Assembly (NCBI GenBank): GCA_947493455.1
Contig: CANLRB010000005.1
Location: 124,001-188,000 of the forward strand
Length of the DNA stretch: 64,000 bases
Reading direction: 5' to 3'
Source: an uncultured Pseudoalteromonas sp.
Lineage (GTDB): Bacteria > Pseudomonadota > Gammaproteobacteria > Enterobacterales > Alteromonadaceae
Below are positions 28,156 through 35,774 of the stretch, piece by piece. Made by a program: the position numbers and the translations under genes. Position 1 is the stretch's first letter. Every line of letters starts with the position of its first letter. The notes under the pieces were generated by a model, which did not search any database, was not told where the DNA came from, and saw nothing but the letters and a program-made list of their open reading frames with translations.

Positions 28156-28386
28156 ATGGAAGCAATAGTTTCTCACTCTTTTAATATTGTTATTCTAGCT
28201 CTTTGTTTTGGCGCTTTTTTTATTAAAAATACACAGCTTTTAAAAATCGCAGGCGTGACTGGTGCAATTGTGCTATTTGCAGTACACGCAGCCGATAGCG
28301 TACCAGCAACGCCGATTTCAAACATCACATTAGTGATGATAAATGCATTTTATTTATTTAAAGTTTATACACAACAGCATTCATAA
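28156..28386 (+). CDS. Small hydrophobic membrane protein of unknown function
   Basis: This 76-residue protein is mostly hydrophobic, with two or three helices (about 8-23, 29-45 and 56-70), a short loop AADSVPATPIS, and a polar tail KVYTQQHS. I do not recognise a family. The reading frame has a good ATG, an AAGG 9 bases upstream, and amino-acid use like a true membrane protein. It sits between the unknown gene at 27615 and smrA in the same direction, about 100 and 75 bases away, so it may be in the same transcript. Confidence 0.5.
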   Translation: MEAIVSHSFNIVILALCFGAFFIKNTQLLKIAGVTGAIVLFAVHAADSVPATPISNITLVMINAFYLFKVYTQQHS

Positions 28387-28460
28387 CTAACTAAAAAAGG
28401 CTACAGCCCTATCAGATTGTCAGATATAATTGCACTTATCTGATTTAGTTGGAATACGTT

Positions 28461-29036
28461 ATGACAAGCAGTGACAGTGATTTGTTTATGTCACAAATGG
28501 ATGGGGTTACGCAGCTCAAACATGACAAAGTAACCCAAACACGTTCAAATATTTCTAAAGACCTTTCGACCTTCAAACAGCGACAGTGGCAAAAATCGTT
28601 CGAGGCGCTCACGTCACAATTGACAATTAACGACAATATCGAATTTATCCAACCGGATGACCTGTTGAGTTATAAAAAAGACGGCGTACAAAGCGGCGTT
28701 TTTAAAAACTTACGCTTAGCGAAATATGATATTGAAGCACAACTTGACTTAACAGGTGTCCGCTTAGAGATTGCTAGAAAGACACTAATTCAGGGACTTT
28801 TCGACTGCCATAAAAAAAATACACGGGTGATTTTAATTAAGCATGGCAAAGGGGAAGAAGGAGCACGCAAAGCCGTACTAAAAAGTCACCTCAACGCATG
28901 GCTACCTCAATTCGATTTTGTATTGGCATACCATAGTGCGCAAACTCACCATGGTGGCTATCGCGCTTGCTATGTATTGCTAAGTAAAAATGGTCAGGCC
29001 AAATTACACAATAAAGAACTTCACACAAAAAAATAA
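28461..29036 (+). CDS. smrA: Smr-domain nuclease (SmrA-like)
   Basis: This 191-residue protein has a charged N-terminal extension (about 1-85) followed by a C-terminal Smr domain (about 90-180). The LDLTGVRLEIARKTLIQGL segment contains the LDLxGx signature, and KHGKGEEGARKAVLKSHLNAWL the HGxGxG-like motif. The final YHSAQTHHGGYRACYVLL is also typical. Smr domains are RNA or DNA endonucleases; SmrB acts in rescue of collided ribosomes, while the role of SmrA is less clear. SmrA is chosen over SmrB from the short, polar N-terminal part. The start is the ATG at 28461; the upstream TTG adds only four residues. Confidence 0.82.
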   Translation: MTSSDSDLFMSQMDGVTQLKHDKVTQTRSNISKDLSTFKQRQWQKSFEALTSQLTINDNIEFIQPDDLLSYKKDGVQSGVFKNLRLAKYDIEAQLDLTGVRLEIARKTLIQGLFDCHKKNTRVILIKHGKGEEGARKAVLKSHLNAWLPQFDFVLAYHSAQTHHGGYRACYVLLSKNGQAKLHNKELHTKK

Positions 29037-29055
29037 AGCCCGAATGGGCTTTATT
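29032..29055. terminator. Intrinsic terminator after smrA
   Basis: A perfect 10-bp stem (AATAAAGCCC / GGGCTTTATT) with a GAAT loop begins just before the smrA stop codon. It also overlaps the end of a small minus-strand ORF. Confidence 0.7.
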
Positions 29056-29161
29056 ACATTGTAAATGCTGCAGCTTGATTAAACCAAGCACTAATGCCCA
29101 GTATTGCAACACAGATAGCAACTGAGCTGAACTTTATGCCCTTACTTGAAGCGCGCTGCAT
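29054..29161 (-). CDS. Candidate 35-residue single-helix membrane peptide
   Basis: An ATG at 29159-29161 is preceded by GGGGGA at 5 bases, a strong ribosome site. The reading frame encodes a basic N-terminus (MQRASSKGIKF) followed by one hydrophobic helix (SSVAICVAILGISAWF) and a short tail ending AAAFTM, then TAA. Its stop lies in the smrA terminator. This is typical of small membrane proteins, which standard length cut-offs skip. It is not in any family I know; the ribosome site and topology are the only support. Confidence 0.45.
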   Translation of the reverse strand: MQRASSKGIKFSSVAICVAILGISAWFNQAAAFTM

Positions 29162-29285
29162 AAATCCCCCAAATTATTTATTGTTATTTTTATTCACTAT
29201 TTCGGTGCGGTTAATAATATAAATCAGATTGGTCATTTTAACAACACATTAACCATTGGTTTTATATACAGTACTTTAGTATCAA

Positions 29286-30206
29286 TTAATAGCCTTTAGA
29301 TAAATTGACACAATGGAGCATATCTTGCCCATTTTGAACTCGACGGCAGTTTTCAACTAATTGTTCGACAACCGTATTGACATCTGTCACAGCCGAAATA
29401 TGCGGCGTAACTGTAATCTTAGAGTGCCCCCAAAAACAATGTGCTATATCAAGTGGCTCTTGTCTAAACACATCTAATACGGCACCACACAACAACTCCT
29501 GCGACAACGCCTCTAACAAAGCGCCTTCATCAAGATGCGCGCCACGACCAACATTTATTAATAGCGGGCTTTGTTTACAATTACTAAACAGTGATTGGCC
29601 AAGAATTCCCTCAGTGCATGGTGTTAAAGGCAGCAAGTTTACAATATAGTGAGTGTCAGCTAAACACGCCTTGAGATCATCCTGAGAGAAAATATGATGA
29701 ACACCTTCCTGCACACGTTTGCTTTTAGACCAGGTTGTTACAGTGAAATTATTTAAAGCAAGTAAACTCGCACATGCTTGCCCGAGGTGACCTGCGCCAA
29801 GTATCAAAACACGATTGTCTCCACGTGCTCTGCGCGGGCGCCAATCACAATTATCTTGCTTAAAAAAATACTCCCGATGGCGTTGTTGATGTGCTAATAC
29901 ATGAGACAATACATAGCGTGCCATATCTTGCGCCAAGCCTGGATCGACAATACGGCTAACAGGAACTTGTGGCAGTCCCTCATAGTTCAAAATACTGTCT
30001 ACGCCGGCACCAAAAGATGCGATTGCTTTTAAATTTATAAATGGGTCAAGACTTTTTGGCGGCGGATTCCAAGCAATAACGAACTCAACGTGCTCAGGGT
30101 GTTTTATGGTTGGCCAAACCTCAATTTGTTGTTCAGGAAGAAATTCTTTCAGTTTGCCACATAATTTAGTGGTATCTCTATTGGGAATAACAATTGCTAT
30201 CGACAT
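29286..30206 (-). CDS. ghrA: Glyoxylate/hydroxypyruvate reductase-like D-2-hydroxyacid dehydrogenase (GhrA type)
   Basis: This 306-residue protein belongs to the NAD(P)-dependent D-2-hydroxyacid dehydrogenases. The Rossmann motif GAGHLGQ lies at about 140-146. The catalytic triad residues are visible as Arg in INVGRGAHLDE, Glu in FRQEPLD and His in VTPHISAVT. An early SFGAGVD substrate-loop segment is present. Length and the short catalytic domain match GhrA (312 residues in E. coli), which reduces glyoxylate and hydroxypyruvate. The exact substrate here is not proved. It diverges from ompW with a 229-base gap. Confidence 0.82.
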   Translation of the reverse strand: MSIAIVIPNRDTTKLCGKLKEFLPEQQIEVWPTIKHPEHVEFVIAWNPPPKSLDPFINLKAIASFGAGVDSILNYEGLPQVPVSRIVDPGLAQDMARYVLSHVLAHQQRHREYFFKQDNCDWRPRRARGDNRVLILGAGHLGQACASLLALNNFTVTTWSKSKRVQEGVHHIFSQDDLKACLADTHYIVNLLPLTPCTEGILGQSLFSNCKQSPLLINVGRGAHLDEGALLEALSQELLCGAVLDVFRQEPLDIAHCFWGHSKITVTPHISAVTDVNTVVEQLVENCRRVQNGQDMLHCVNLSKGY

Positions 30207-30306
30207 AATGATTCTATTTTTGAGATTTTTTATTCACTATAACGAGTTGTTAAAAACAACGCCAATGCTACATCAGTAAAAGTTCAACTCAATATCTCCT
30301 AAAAAC

Positions 30307-30320
30307 TTAATCTAAATCAA
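30307..30320 (+). promoter_or_regulatory. FNR/CRP-family-like half-symmetric site upstream of ompW
   Basis: TTAAT-CTAA-ATCAA matches 9 of 10 defined positions of the FNR box TTGAT-N4-ATCAA. A second, weaker copy (TTGAT-CTAG-AACAT) lies at 30357-30370. E. coli ompW is known to respond to FNR. In AT-rich DNA such matches can arise by chance. Confidence 0.35.
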
Positions 30321-30435
30321 ATTTCCGTATAGAACGATTCAAATGCCTAATAAAAATTGATCTAGAACATAAATTATTTTCGTTTTGTCGCAATAATAGC
30401 GTCAACAAAACAAAGGATGATTCGGGAGAATATCA

Positions 30436-31089
30436 ATGAAACAATTTCTAAAAACAACTGCATTAACACTTGGCTTACTGAGTTCACCGATTGCGTTTGC
30501 AAATTTAAGTATCAATGTCGGTGCCATCAATGTAAACCCTGATAGCGGTTCTTCTGCCCTTAACGAAATTCCTACCGCGGGTGTTTCTGTTGACTCGAAT
30601 ACGCAATTAGGCCTTACTTTCGATTATGCGCTAAACGATAACTGGGTCATTGAACTTGTAGCTGCAACGCCATTTAGCCACGATATCAAAGGCACAGGAG
30701 CAATTAAAGGTGCAGGTGTTGGTTCAACAAAACACTTACCACCTTCACTTTTCGGTCAATATCACTTTGGTGCAGCAAACGCAAAGTTTCGTCCATTTAT
30801 CGGTGCAGGAGTGAACTATACTATCTTTTTTGATGAGAAAGCTGGCAAAGATTTGAAAGCGGTACTTGAAACAGAAGACGTAAAACTTAAGTTAGACAAT
30901 TCATTTGGCTTAGCAGCACAAATTGGTGCTAATTATATGATTGACGACCAATGGGGTATCCATGCAATGGCGTCGTTTATCGATATTGACACTGATGCAA
31001 AAGTTATCGCGAATGGACAAACAGCGCTAACAACTGATGTCGCAATTGACCCGTTTGTATTTATGTTAGGTGCTAAGTTCAAATTTTAA
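30436..31089 (+). CDS. ompW: OmpW-family outer membrane protein
   Basis: This 217-residue protein has a signal peptide (MKQFLKTTALTLGLLSSPIAFA) and an eight-stranded beta-barrel of the OmpW family. Visible motifs are TQLGLTFDYALNDNWVIELVAATPFSHDI, LPPSLFGQYHF, FRPFIGAGVNYTIFF and DDQWGIHAMASFIDI, and the C-terminus is FMLGAKFKF with the terminal Phe needed for BAM-dependent assembly. OmpW forms a narrow hydrophobic channel linked to uptake of small hydrophobic molecules and to stress and anaerobic responses. AGGATG and a GGGAG lie upstream of the ATG. Confidence 0.92.
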   Translation: MKQFLKTTALTLGLLSSPIAFANLSINVGAINVNPDSGSSALNEIPTAGVSVDSNTQLGLTFDYALNDNWVIELVAATPFSHDIKGTGAIKGAGVGSTKHLPPSLFGQYHFGAANAKFRPFIGAGVNYTIFFDEKAGKDLKAVLETEDVKLKLDNSFGLAAQIGANYMIDDQWGIHAMASFIDIDTDAKVIANGQTALTTDVAIDPFVFMLGAKFKF

Positions 31090-31153
31090 GTTGAAGATTT
31101 AACATGCGCGCGGCCTTTAACTAGGCCGCAAAATCAATTTTATATTCAATGTA

Positions 31154-31684
31154 TTATTTATTACGTTGCTTTTTGCATTCCAACATTTCTTTCCAATGCA
31201 CAATTTCTTCATGCAGTTGCGGCGTTTCTCCGGTAAAACCAGCAACATCGAGCATTTCTTCAATCGACACGACACCACCTTTTTTCTTAAACACGCCACG
31301 AACATAAGCAACTGCGTGTAATTGTTCACCCGACATAAACTTCTGTTGAATATAAAAGTACTTGTGATCCCAGCCAACAAGTTGTGTTGAAACAGTAAAT
31401 GATTGCAATGGTTTTATGTCTTTAATGTAAGTAATCGCCGTTGCATTGACGATAGGAAACCAACGTCTTTTAACTATGATGTCAAAAAGCCCAAGTCGCT
31501 CAGTCATCCAAGTTCGTGCGAGATCCATAAACGCAAGGTATCTTGAATTGGTCACGTGCATGTTTATATCGCAATCACTTGGTAACGCGCGAAAGTCAAT
31601 TTCAATTGGAGTTAACAACGAACTATAAAGTTTATTGCGTTTTATCCGATACAGTAGTATCAATAATCTAAAGTATAAATTCAT
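31154..31684 (-). CDS. Acyl-CoA thioesterase-like hot-dog-fold protein (THEM6-like)
   Basis: This 176-residue protein has a short hydrophobic/basic N-terminus (MNLYFRLLILLYRIKRNK) and then a 4-hydroxybenzoyl-CoA thioesterase-type hot-dog domain. The key motif is PSDCDINMHVTNSRYLAFMDLAR, where the Asp and the N-x-H-x-x-N-x-x-Y pattern is typical of the family, followed by ITYIKDIKPLQSFTVSTQLVGWDHKYFYIQQKF. It probably hydrolyses an acyl-CoA or related thioester; the physiological substrate is unknown. It stands alone, converging with ompW. Confidence 0.75.
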   Translation of the reverse strand: MNLYFRLLILLYRIKRNKLYSSLLTPIEIDFRALPSDCDINMHVTNSRYLAFMDLARTWMTERLGLFDIIVKRRWFPIVNATAITYIKDIKPLQSFTVSTQLVGWDHKYFYIQQKFMSGEQLHAVAYVRGVFKKKGGVVSIEEMLDVAGFTGETPQLHEEIVHWKEMLECKKQRNK

Positions 31685-31786
31685 ATCGCCAACAGGTCAT
31701 ACCAGAAAAACTTCTATTGTCGCAGGTTTATAATTAAACTCAAGATATTAGTTACGGTGAATGAAACGAAATTCTAAGAGAGTATT

Positions 31787-32278
31787 ATGAAGCAACCGCT
31801 TATTTTTGCGATAACATTAACGACCCTTCTCGCAATGCCTGCAATGGCAAACTTTGATTTACCTGGACATAGTAAAATTAGTTATCCGACAGGGATCAAT
31901 CAAGAAGTTAATTTCGGTTTTAAATGGCAAAAAAAAGAGGGTAAGTTTACGATTGGAGAAAATACTTACAATATTGCCCAAATACCGGAATCATATTCAC
32001 TGGCGTTAACTTTAAGTAACGATGATCAACAGGTCTATGTGCAAGAATTCGCAAAAGGTTATTTTTCAGAATTTGAGTGGAAAATTGGCGAGCACCTGAT
32101 TGCTTTACGCAAAAAGCGCTTTAAAGTCCCTGTACGGGGCGACTATGTGCTTTCAGTGAATGGCAGCGACTATTTTTTAGCCGGACGTAACGCAAGTATC
32201 AAATTTGTCTTCAAAGAAGGTGGCATTGACTACATTATCCCTATCGGTATAACCAAAGACATGGGTCAAAAAAAGTAA
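31787..32278 (+). CDS. Secreted periplasmic protein of unknown function
   Basis: This 163-residue protein has a clear signal peptide (MKQPLIFAITLTTLLAMPAMA, cleavage after AMA) and a beta-rich body with alternating hydrophobic residues (SYSLALTLSNDDQQVYVQEFA; YVLSVNGSDYFLAGRNASIKFVF). There are no Cys residues in the mature part and no metal motif. I do not recognise a family. AGAGAG lies about 8 bases before the ATG. It ends 10 bases before a terminator shared with tyrR. Confidence 0.6.
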   Translation: MKQPLIFAITLTTLLAMPAMANFDLPGHSKISYPTGINQEVNFGFKWQKKEGKFTIGENTYNIAQIPESYSLALTLSNDDQQVYVQEFAKGYFSEFEWKIGEHLIALRKKRFKVPVRGDYVLSVNGSDYFLAGRNASIKFVFKEGGIDYIIPIGITKDMGQKK

Positions 32279-32287
32279 ACTTAACTA

Positions 32288-32315
32288 AACGATTAAGGTT
32301 ACACCTTAATCGTTT
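32288..32315. terminator. Bidirectional terminator between the secreted protein gene and tyrR
   Basis: CGATTAAGGT / ACCTTAATCG form a perfect 10-bp stem with a 3-base loop, followed by T5. The stem overlaps the last codons of tyrR. Confidence 0.75.
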
Positions 32316-33855
32316 TTCTATTTATTCCGTACTCGCGCAGTTTATTCGCAACGGCGGTATGACTTAGTCCCAACCGTTTTGCAAGCTGCCGTGAACTCGG
32401 GTACGCCGGGTATAGTTTTCGCAGCAAGGTTGATTCAAATCGTTTAACCGCTTGATCTAAAGTTCCTTCAAAGTCAGATTCTAAATAACCTAAATCTTGT
32501 GTAAAACTTGGTAACTGAATATGTTCGACGCCGAGTTCTGATTCATCAAGGAGTGATACGGCACGATAAATCGAATTCTCTAATTGGCGCACGTTACCCG
32601 GCCACGGATAACTTTGTAAATAGTCGACACAAGCTTCATTTAAACTTGGTATCGCTCTACCTAACTGATGTGAATACCGTGCAATAAAAAACTCGGCCAA
32701 TGGGACAATATCCGCTTTACGATCTCTCAATGGCGCAATTTCCAAGTTGAGAACATTGATTCGATAGTATAAGTCCTCTCTAAAGGCGCCTTCTTGCACC
32801 ATGCCAGGCAAATCTTTTTGCGTTGCAGCAAGAATACGTACATTTACTTTGACTTCACTTTCACTGCCTACACGACGAAACGTGCCATCCTGCAAAAACC
32901 GTAATAATTTAGTCTGTAACTGGGAGGACATTTCTCCCACTTCGTCTAAAAACACTGTGCCGCCGTCGGCTTGCTCCAACACGCCACGTTTAGTTAACGT
33001 GTCATCATCAAGTGAGACATAGCCAAACAATTCAGATTCAGCGACATCATCAGGCAACGACGCACATGACAGCGTTATAAACGGCTTCACCGAACGATTT
33101 GACGCATAATGACACGCTTTTGCAAGTAACTCTTTACCCGTTCCTGTCTCTCCTGATATCAATATAGGCGCTTCTAATTGTGCCATCTTTCGCGCTTCTC
33201 TAACGACACGCTTCATTGCGCTGCTATGACTCGCTATACCAGAAAAGCTCTCATTGCCTTGACGACGAAATGCGCTCACCTGCTGACCCAAACGCGATTG
33301 CGATTTGATATTAATAACTGCACCAGCCAACGTCAAAGAGTCATCACTATCTGGAATTGAAATAGGTAATATATCGGCAATAAAATCTTCGTTATTAATA
33401 TCAACACGTGTTGTTTGACCAAGTACTTGCTCACTCTCAAGCCACCGACTAAAATTGAACCCTTTCAAATAACTATTTATATTCTCGCCAATTAGACTTT
33501 CTTGCTCGAGATTGAGATCACGACACGCAGCGTCATTACACAAACGAATTAGCCCTTTATTGTCGATTGATATAACACCATCAGGCAACGCTCTTAATAA
33601 TGTATTTAACTCGATATGCTCGCGTTCTGAAGGCAAAAATGCAGTAGTTTTTACATCATCAACGCCGTCAATTAAGCGGATCTCTGGCATTATCTTTTGA
33701 AACTGATCAAATTCTATTGGTGGGAATGAAACATACATTTTGCAATGTAACGCATCAACTTCAATGCCCTTTAAGTCAACTTGATAGTTAACTAAAATAT
33801 TTAATATTTCTTGTGCGATACCAATCCGATCTGCACATTGTATTTCTAACCGCAT
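32299..33855 (-). CDS. tyrR: Transcriptional regulator TyrR
   Basis: This protein has the TyrR order: an ACT domain (about 1-75, MRLEIQCADRIGIAQEIL and GIEVD), a PAS domain (about 78-190), a sigma-54-type AAA+ domain (about 205-430, Walker A GETGTGKE, Walker B GGTVFLDEVGE), and a C-terminal helix-turn-helix (SSRQLAKRLGLSHTAVANKLREYGI). The GAFTGA loop needed to contact sigma-54 is missing, as in known TyrR proteins that act with sigma-70. It senses aromatic amino acids. The start at 33855 follows GGGGG by about 5 bases and gives MRLEIQ, matching the family; the longer frame to 33894 is rejected. TyrR-box-like sites occur before hpd in this window. Confidence 0.93.
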   Translation of the reverse strand: MRLEIQCADRIGIAQEILNILVNYQVDLKGIEVDALHCKMYVSFPPIEFDQFQKIMPEIRLIDGVDDVKTTAFLPSEREHIELNTLLRALPDGVISIDNKGLIRLCNDAACRDLNLEQESLIGENINSYLKGFNFSRWLESEQVLGQTTRVDINNEDFIADILPISIPDSDDSLTLAGAVINIKSQSRLGQQVSAFRRQGNESFSGIASHSSAMKRVVREARKMAQLEAPILISGETGTGKELLAKACHYASNRSVKPFITLSCASLPDDVAESELFGYVSLDDDTLTKRGVLEQADGGTVFLDEVGEMSSQLQTKLLRFLQDGTFRRVGSESEVKVNVRILAATQKDLPGMVQEGAFREDLYYRINVLNLEIAPLRDRKADIVPLAEFFIARYSHQLGRAIPSLNEACVDYLQSYPWPGNVRQLENSIYRAVSLLDESELGVEHIQLPSFTQDLGYLESDFEGTLDQAVKRFESTLLRKLYPAYPSSRQLAKRLGLSHTAVANKLREYGINRKTIKV

Positions 33856-33883
33856 CAGTCCCCCACTGTCTCGCTGATCGCGC

Positions 33884-33909
33884 AAAATGCCCATTACCTA
33901 GGGCATTTT
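33884..33909. terminator. Hairpin between bcsG and tyrR
   Basis: A perfect 9-bp inverted repeat (AAAATGCCC / GGGCATTTT) with an 8-base loop lies in the gap between the two minus-strand genes. It has only a short T-run, so it may end bcsEFG transcription partly or sit in the tyrR leader. Confidence 0.5.
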
Positions 33910-33962
33910 AAGTAATTATTATTTATATAGTCAAAAGATTGTCTTGATATTAACTAGACGCA

Positions 33963-35591
33963 CTAGTTTGTTGGATACTTGATCCACTCTTCTTTATCTA
34001 ATCGTATGTACGGTAATCCATTTGAAATTTGCATTTCCGTGCTCTCATTTTCAGCAACAAAATTCGTAACTGGTAAATCAGAAGTCAGTAAGTCTATATC
34101 TAAATAGCCTTGCGTAAAGGGGTTTTGCTCAATTGTATTAGCAATAAGCTGAGAAATAGCAAGATAACTTGTATTCTTATTAATAATCTTAGTTTGTACA
34201 TTGTTTTTATTCAGCTTATTAGACACAAACCGCACAGCAACCGGCACATTAACAATATTTGGGCTTGGAATTTCGCGCATACCAGCAATTTGCATCTTAT
34301 CACCACTTAATGAGGCTCCGTGCTCTGGTACCATCACCACGATATAATTTTTACCGCTTTGTTCAAGTTTACGCATAAATAGCTCTAAATCTTGAAAAAG
34401 CGTGTCTGTGCGTGGTCCATAACTATCGACGCTAGATAAACCTCGGCGTTGCCCTACAACAATATTGCCATCGTGCAAACTTATCGAGTTGTAATAAAGC
34501 GCTGAGCGAGCAGAACCAGACGTTACCCGATTATCAAGCCAGCGTTGCAGAACTTGCGCATCACTGTATATTGGCGTGTCGTCAAATGCCTTTTGAGTTA
34601 CAGCGATGTTAGCAAAGCTCTGTAAAGGCGCAGCCAAGCTGCCCTCTTCACTAATTTGATTTAAAAAGTTATCAAAATGACCATCGTGGTTCATTGCAAA
34701 TTGCGTGTTAAAACCAAGGTTTGCTAAATTATTAAAGAGGTAACATTGAGCCGGCGCATCATCGTATAATTGCGTATGTGCAGTTTGACCGCAACTTGCC
34801 TTTAATAATCGAATTGCTGCTGGACCACTGTAGGAAGTGGCACTGTTAAAGTTTTTAAATACAATATCAGACTGCATAAGAAAGCGATGATTTGCGCGCC
34901 CAACATGCTCCAAGTCATGCCAACCAAGGGAACAAATATTTAATATCAAGACGTCAAAGTCATCACCTTCAAACGAATCAGGAAATGCAGTTTGCAGTGT
35001 AGCCTGCTGAGTATAAAACTGCGTCAATTTACCTGTTAACGTCGTTTTCGGTTCATTCGTTTCAGGTTTAGCATTAACTGTAGCAATATTCTGGTTTGAA
35101 TTTATTTGCACTCCATTATCATGCTGAGTCTCCAACAGACCGGCGCCACCAAAAAATGCAATGTAGCATATTCCTATAACAGAAACCGATGTAAAACGGA
35201 CCCAATTTACAAAGTATAAGTAAACCACAATTGCAATAAAAACTAAGGCGACCACTTGCCAAGATATCATGCGACCAAGCAGCTCCACCAGATAGACAAG
35301 ACTGAAATTACTCAGCAGTTCTGTGCTTGAAAATAGGCGACTTAGCGGCGGTAAATAAGAGTCATGATGTAACAGTAGTAGTGCAATAATGACGCCAATC
35401 GCATGTTTTAATTTATTAAGAACTGCCCCGACAGGCAATAATAAAAACGCAAGAAACGCCGCATTTTCTACAACATGAAATTCGATATAATTAAAGTTAA
35501 AAAGTGCAAATTTTACAATGAAATACACATTCCAAAAACCAAGTGTGTCAAAAACCACTTTATTTGATGAAACACCGTTTTTGTTGTCCAT
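33963..35591 (-). CDS. bcsG: Cellulose phosphoethanolamine transferase BcsG
   Basis: This 542-residue protein has four or five N-terminal membrane helices (about 17-150) and a periplasmic alkaline-phosphatase-like transferase domain (about 205-540). Residues matching those shown to matter in E. coli/Salmonella BcsG are visible: Cys220 (LNICSLGWHD), the nucleophile candidate Ser255 in NSATSYSGPA, and Glu423-His424 in VPEHGAS. The Cys-to-Ser spacing of 35 equals that of E. coli Cys243-Ser278. BcsG adds phosphoethanolamine from phosphatidylethanolamine to cellulose. Its ATG overlaps the bcsF stop (TAATG), so translation is coupled. Confidence 0.93.
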   Translation of the reverse strand: MDNKNGVSSNKVVFDTLGFWNVYFIVKFALFNFNYIEFHVVENAAFLAFLLLPVGAVLNKLKHAIGVIIALLLLHHDSYLPPLSRLFSSTELLSNFSLVYLVELLGRMISWQVVALVFIAIVVYLYFVNWVRFTSVSVIGICYIAFFGGAGLLETQHDNGVQINSNQNIATVNAKPETNEPKTTLTGKLTQFYTQQATLQTAFPDSFEGDDFDVLILNICSLGWHDLEHVGRANHRFLMQSDIVFKNFNSATSYSGPAAIRLLKASCGQTAHTQLYDDAPAQCYLFNNLANLGFNTQFAMNHDGHFDNFLNQISEEGSLAAPLQSFANIAVTQKAFDDTPIYSDAQVLQRWLDNRVTSGSARSALYYNSISLHDGNIVVGQRRGLSSVDSYGPRTDTLFQDLELFMRKLEQSGKNYIVVMVPEHGASLSGDKMQIAGMREIPSPNIVNVPVAVRFVSNKLNKNNVQTKIINKNTSYLAISQLIANTIEQNPFTQGYLDIDLLTSDLPVTNFVAENESTEMQISNGLPYIRLDKEEWIKYPTN

Positions 35592-35770
35592 TACTTAGGA
35601 TCTCTTTTTTTTGAAAAATCAATTTGGAATGGTTTCAATGCACGATGGCGAAAAAACCAAGTATGTTTCAATTGACGCAGCTTATCAATTACATCCGTAA
35701 TTAACATTCCGACCCCAATGCCAACTATAAAGGTAATGACCATTACGATAAGTATTTGTGTCGTTGTCAT
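35591..35770 (-). CDS. bcsF: Cellulose biosynthesis membrane protein BcsF
   Basis: This 59-residue gene lies between bcsE and bcsG, is absent from ORF lists with a 60-residue floor, and is read here directly. It starts MTTTQILIVMVITF, has one N-terminal membrane helix (about 5-25), then a basic cytoplasmic tail (KLRQLKHTWFFRHRALK) ending RDPK. Its start is 4 bases after the bcsE stop, and its stop overlaps the bcsG start. E. coli BcsF (63 residues) has the same single-helix plus basic-tail form and recruits BcsE to the membrane. The call rests on size, topology and position. Confidence 0.82.
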   Translation of the reverse strand: MTTTQILIVMVITFIVGIGVGMLITDVIDKLRQLKHTWFFRHRALKPFQIDFSKKRDPK

Positions 35771-35774
35771 AATG

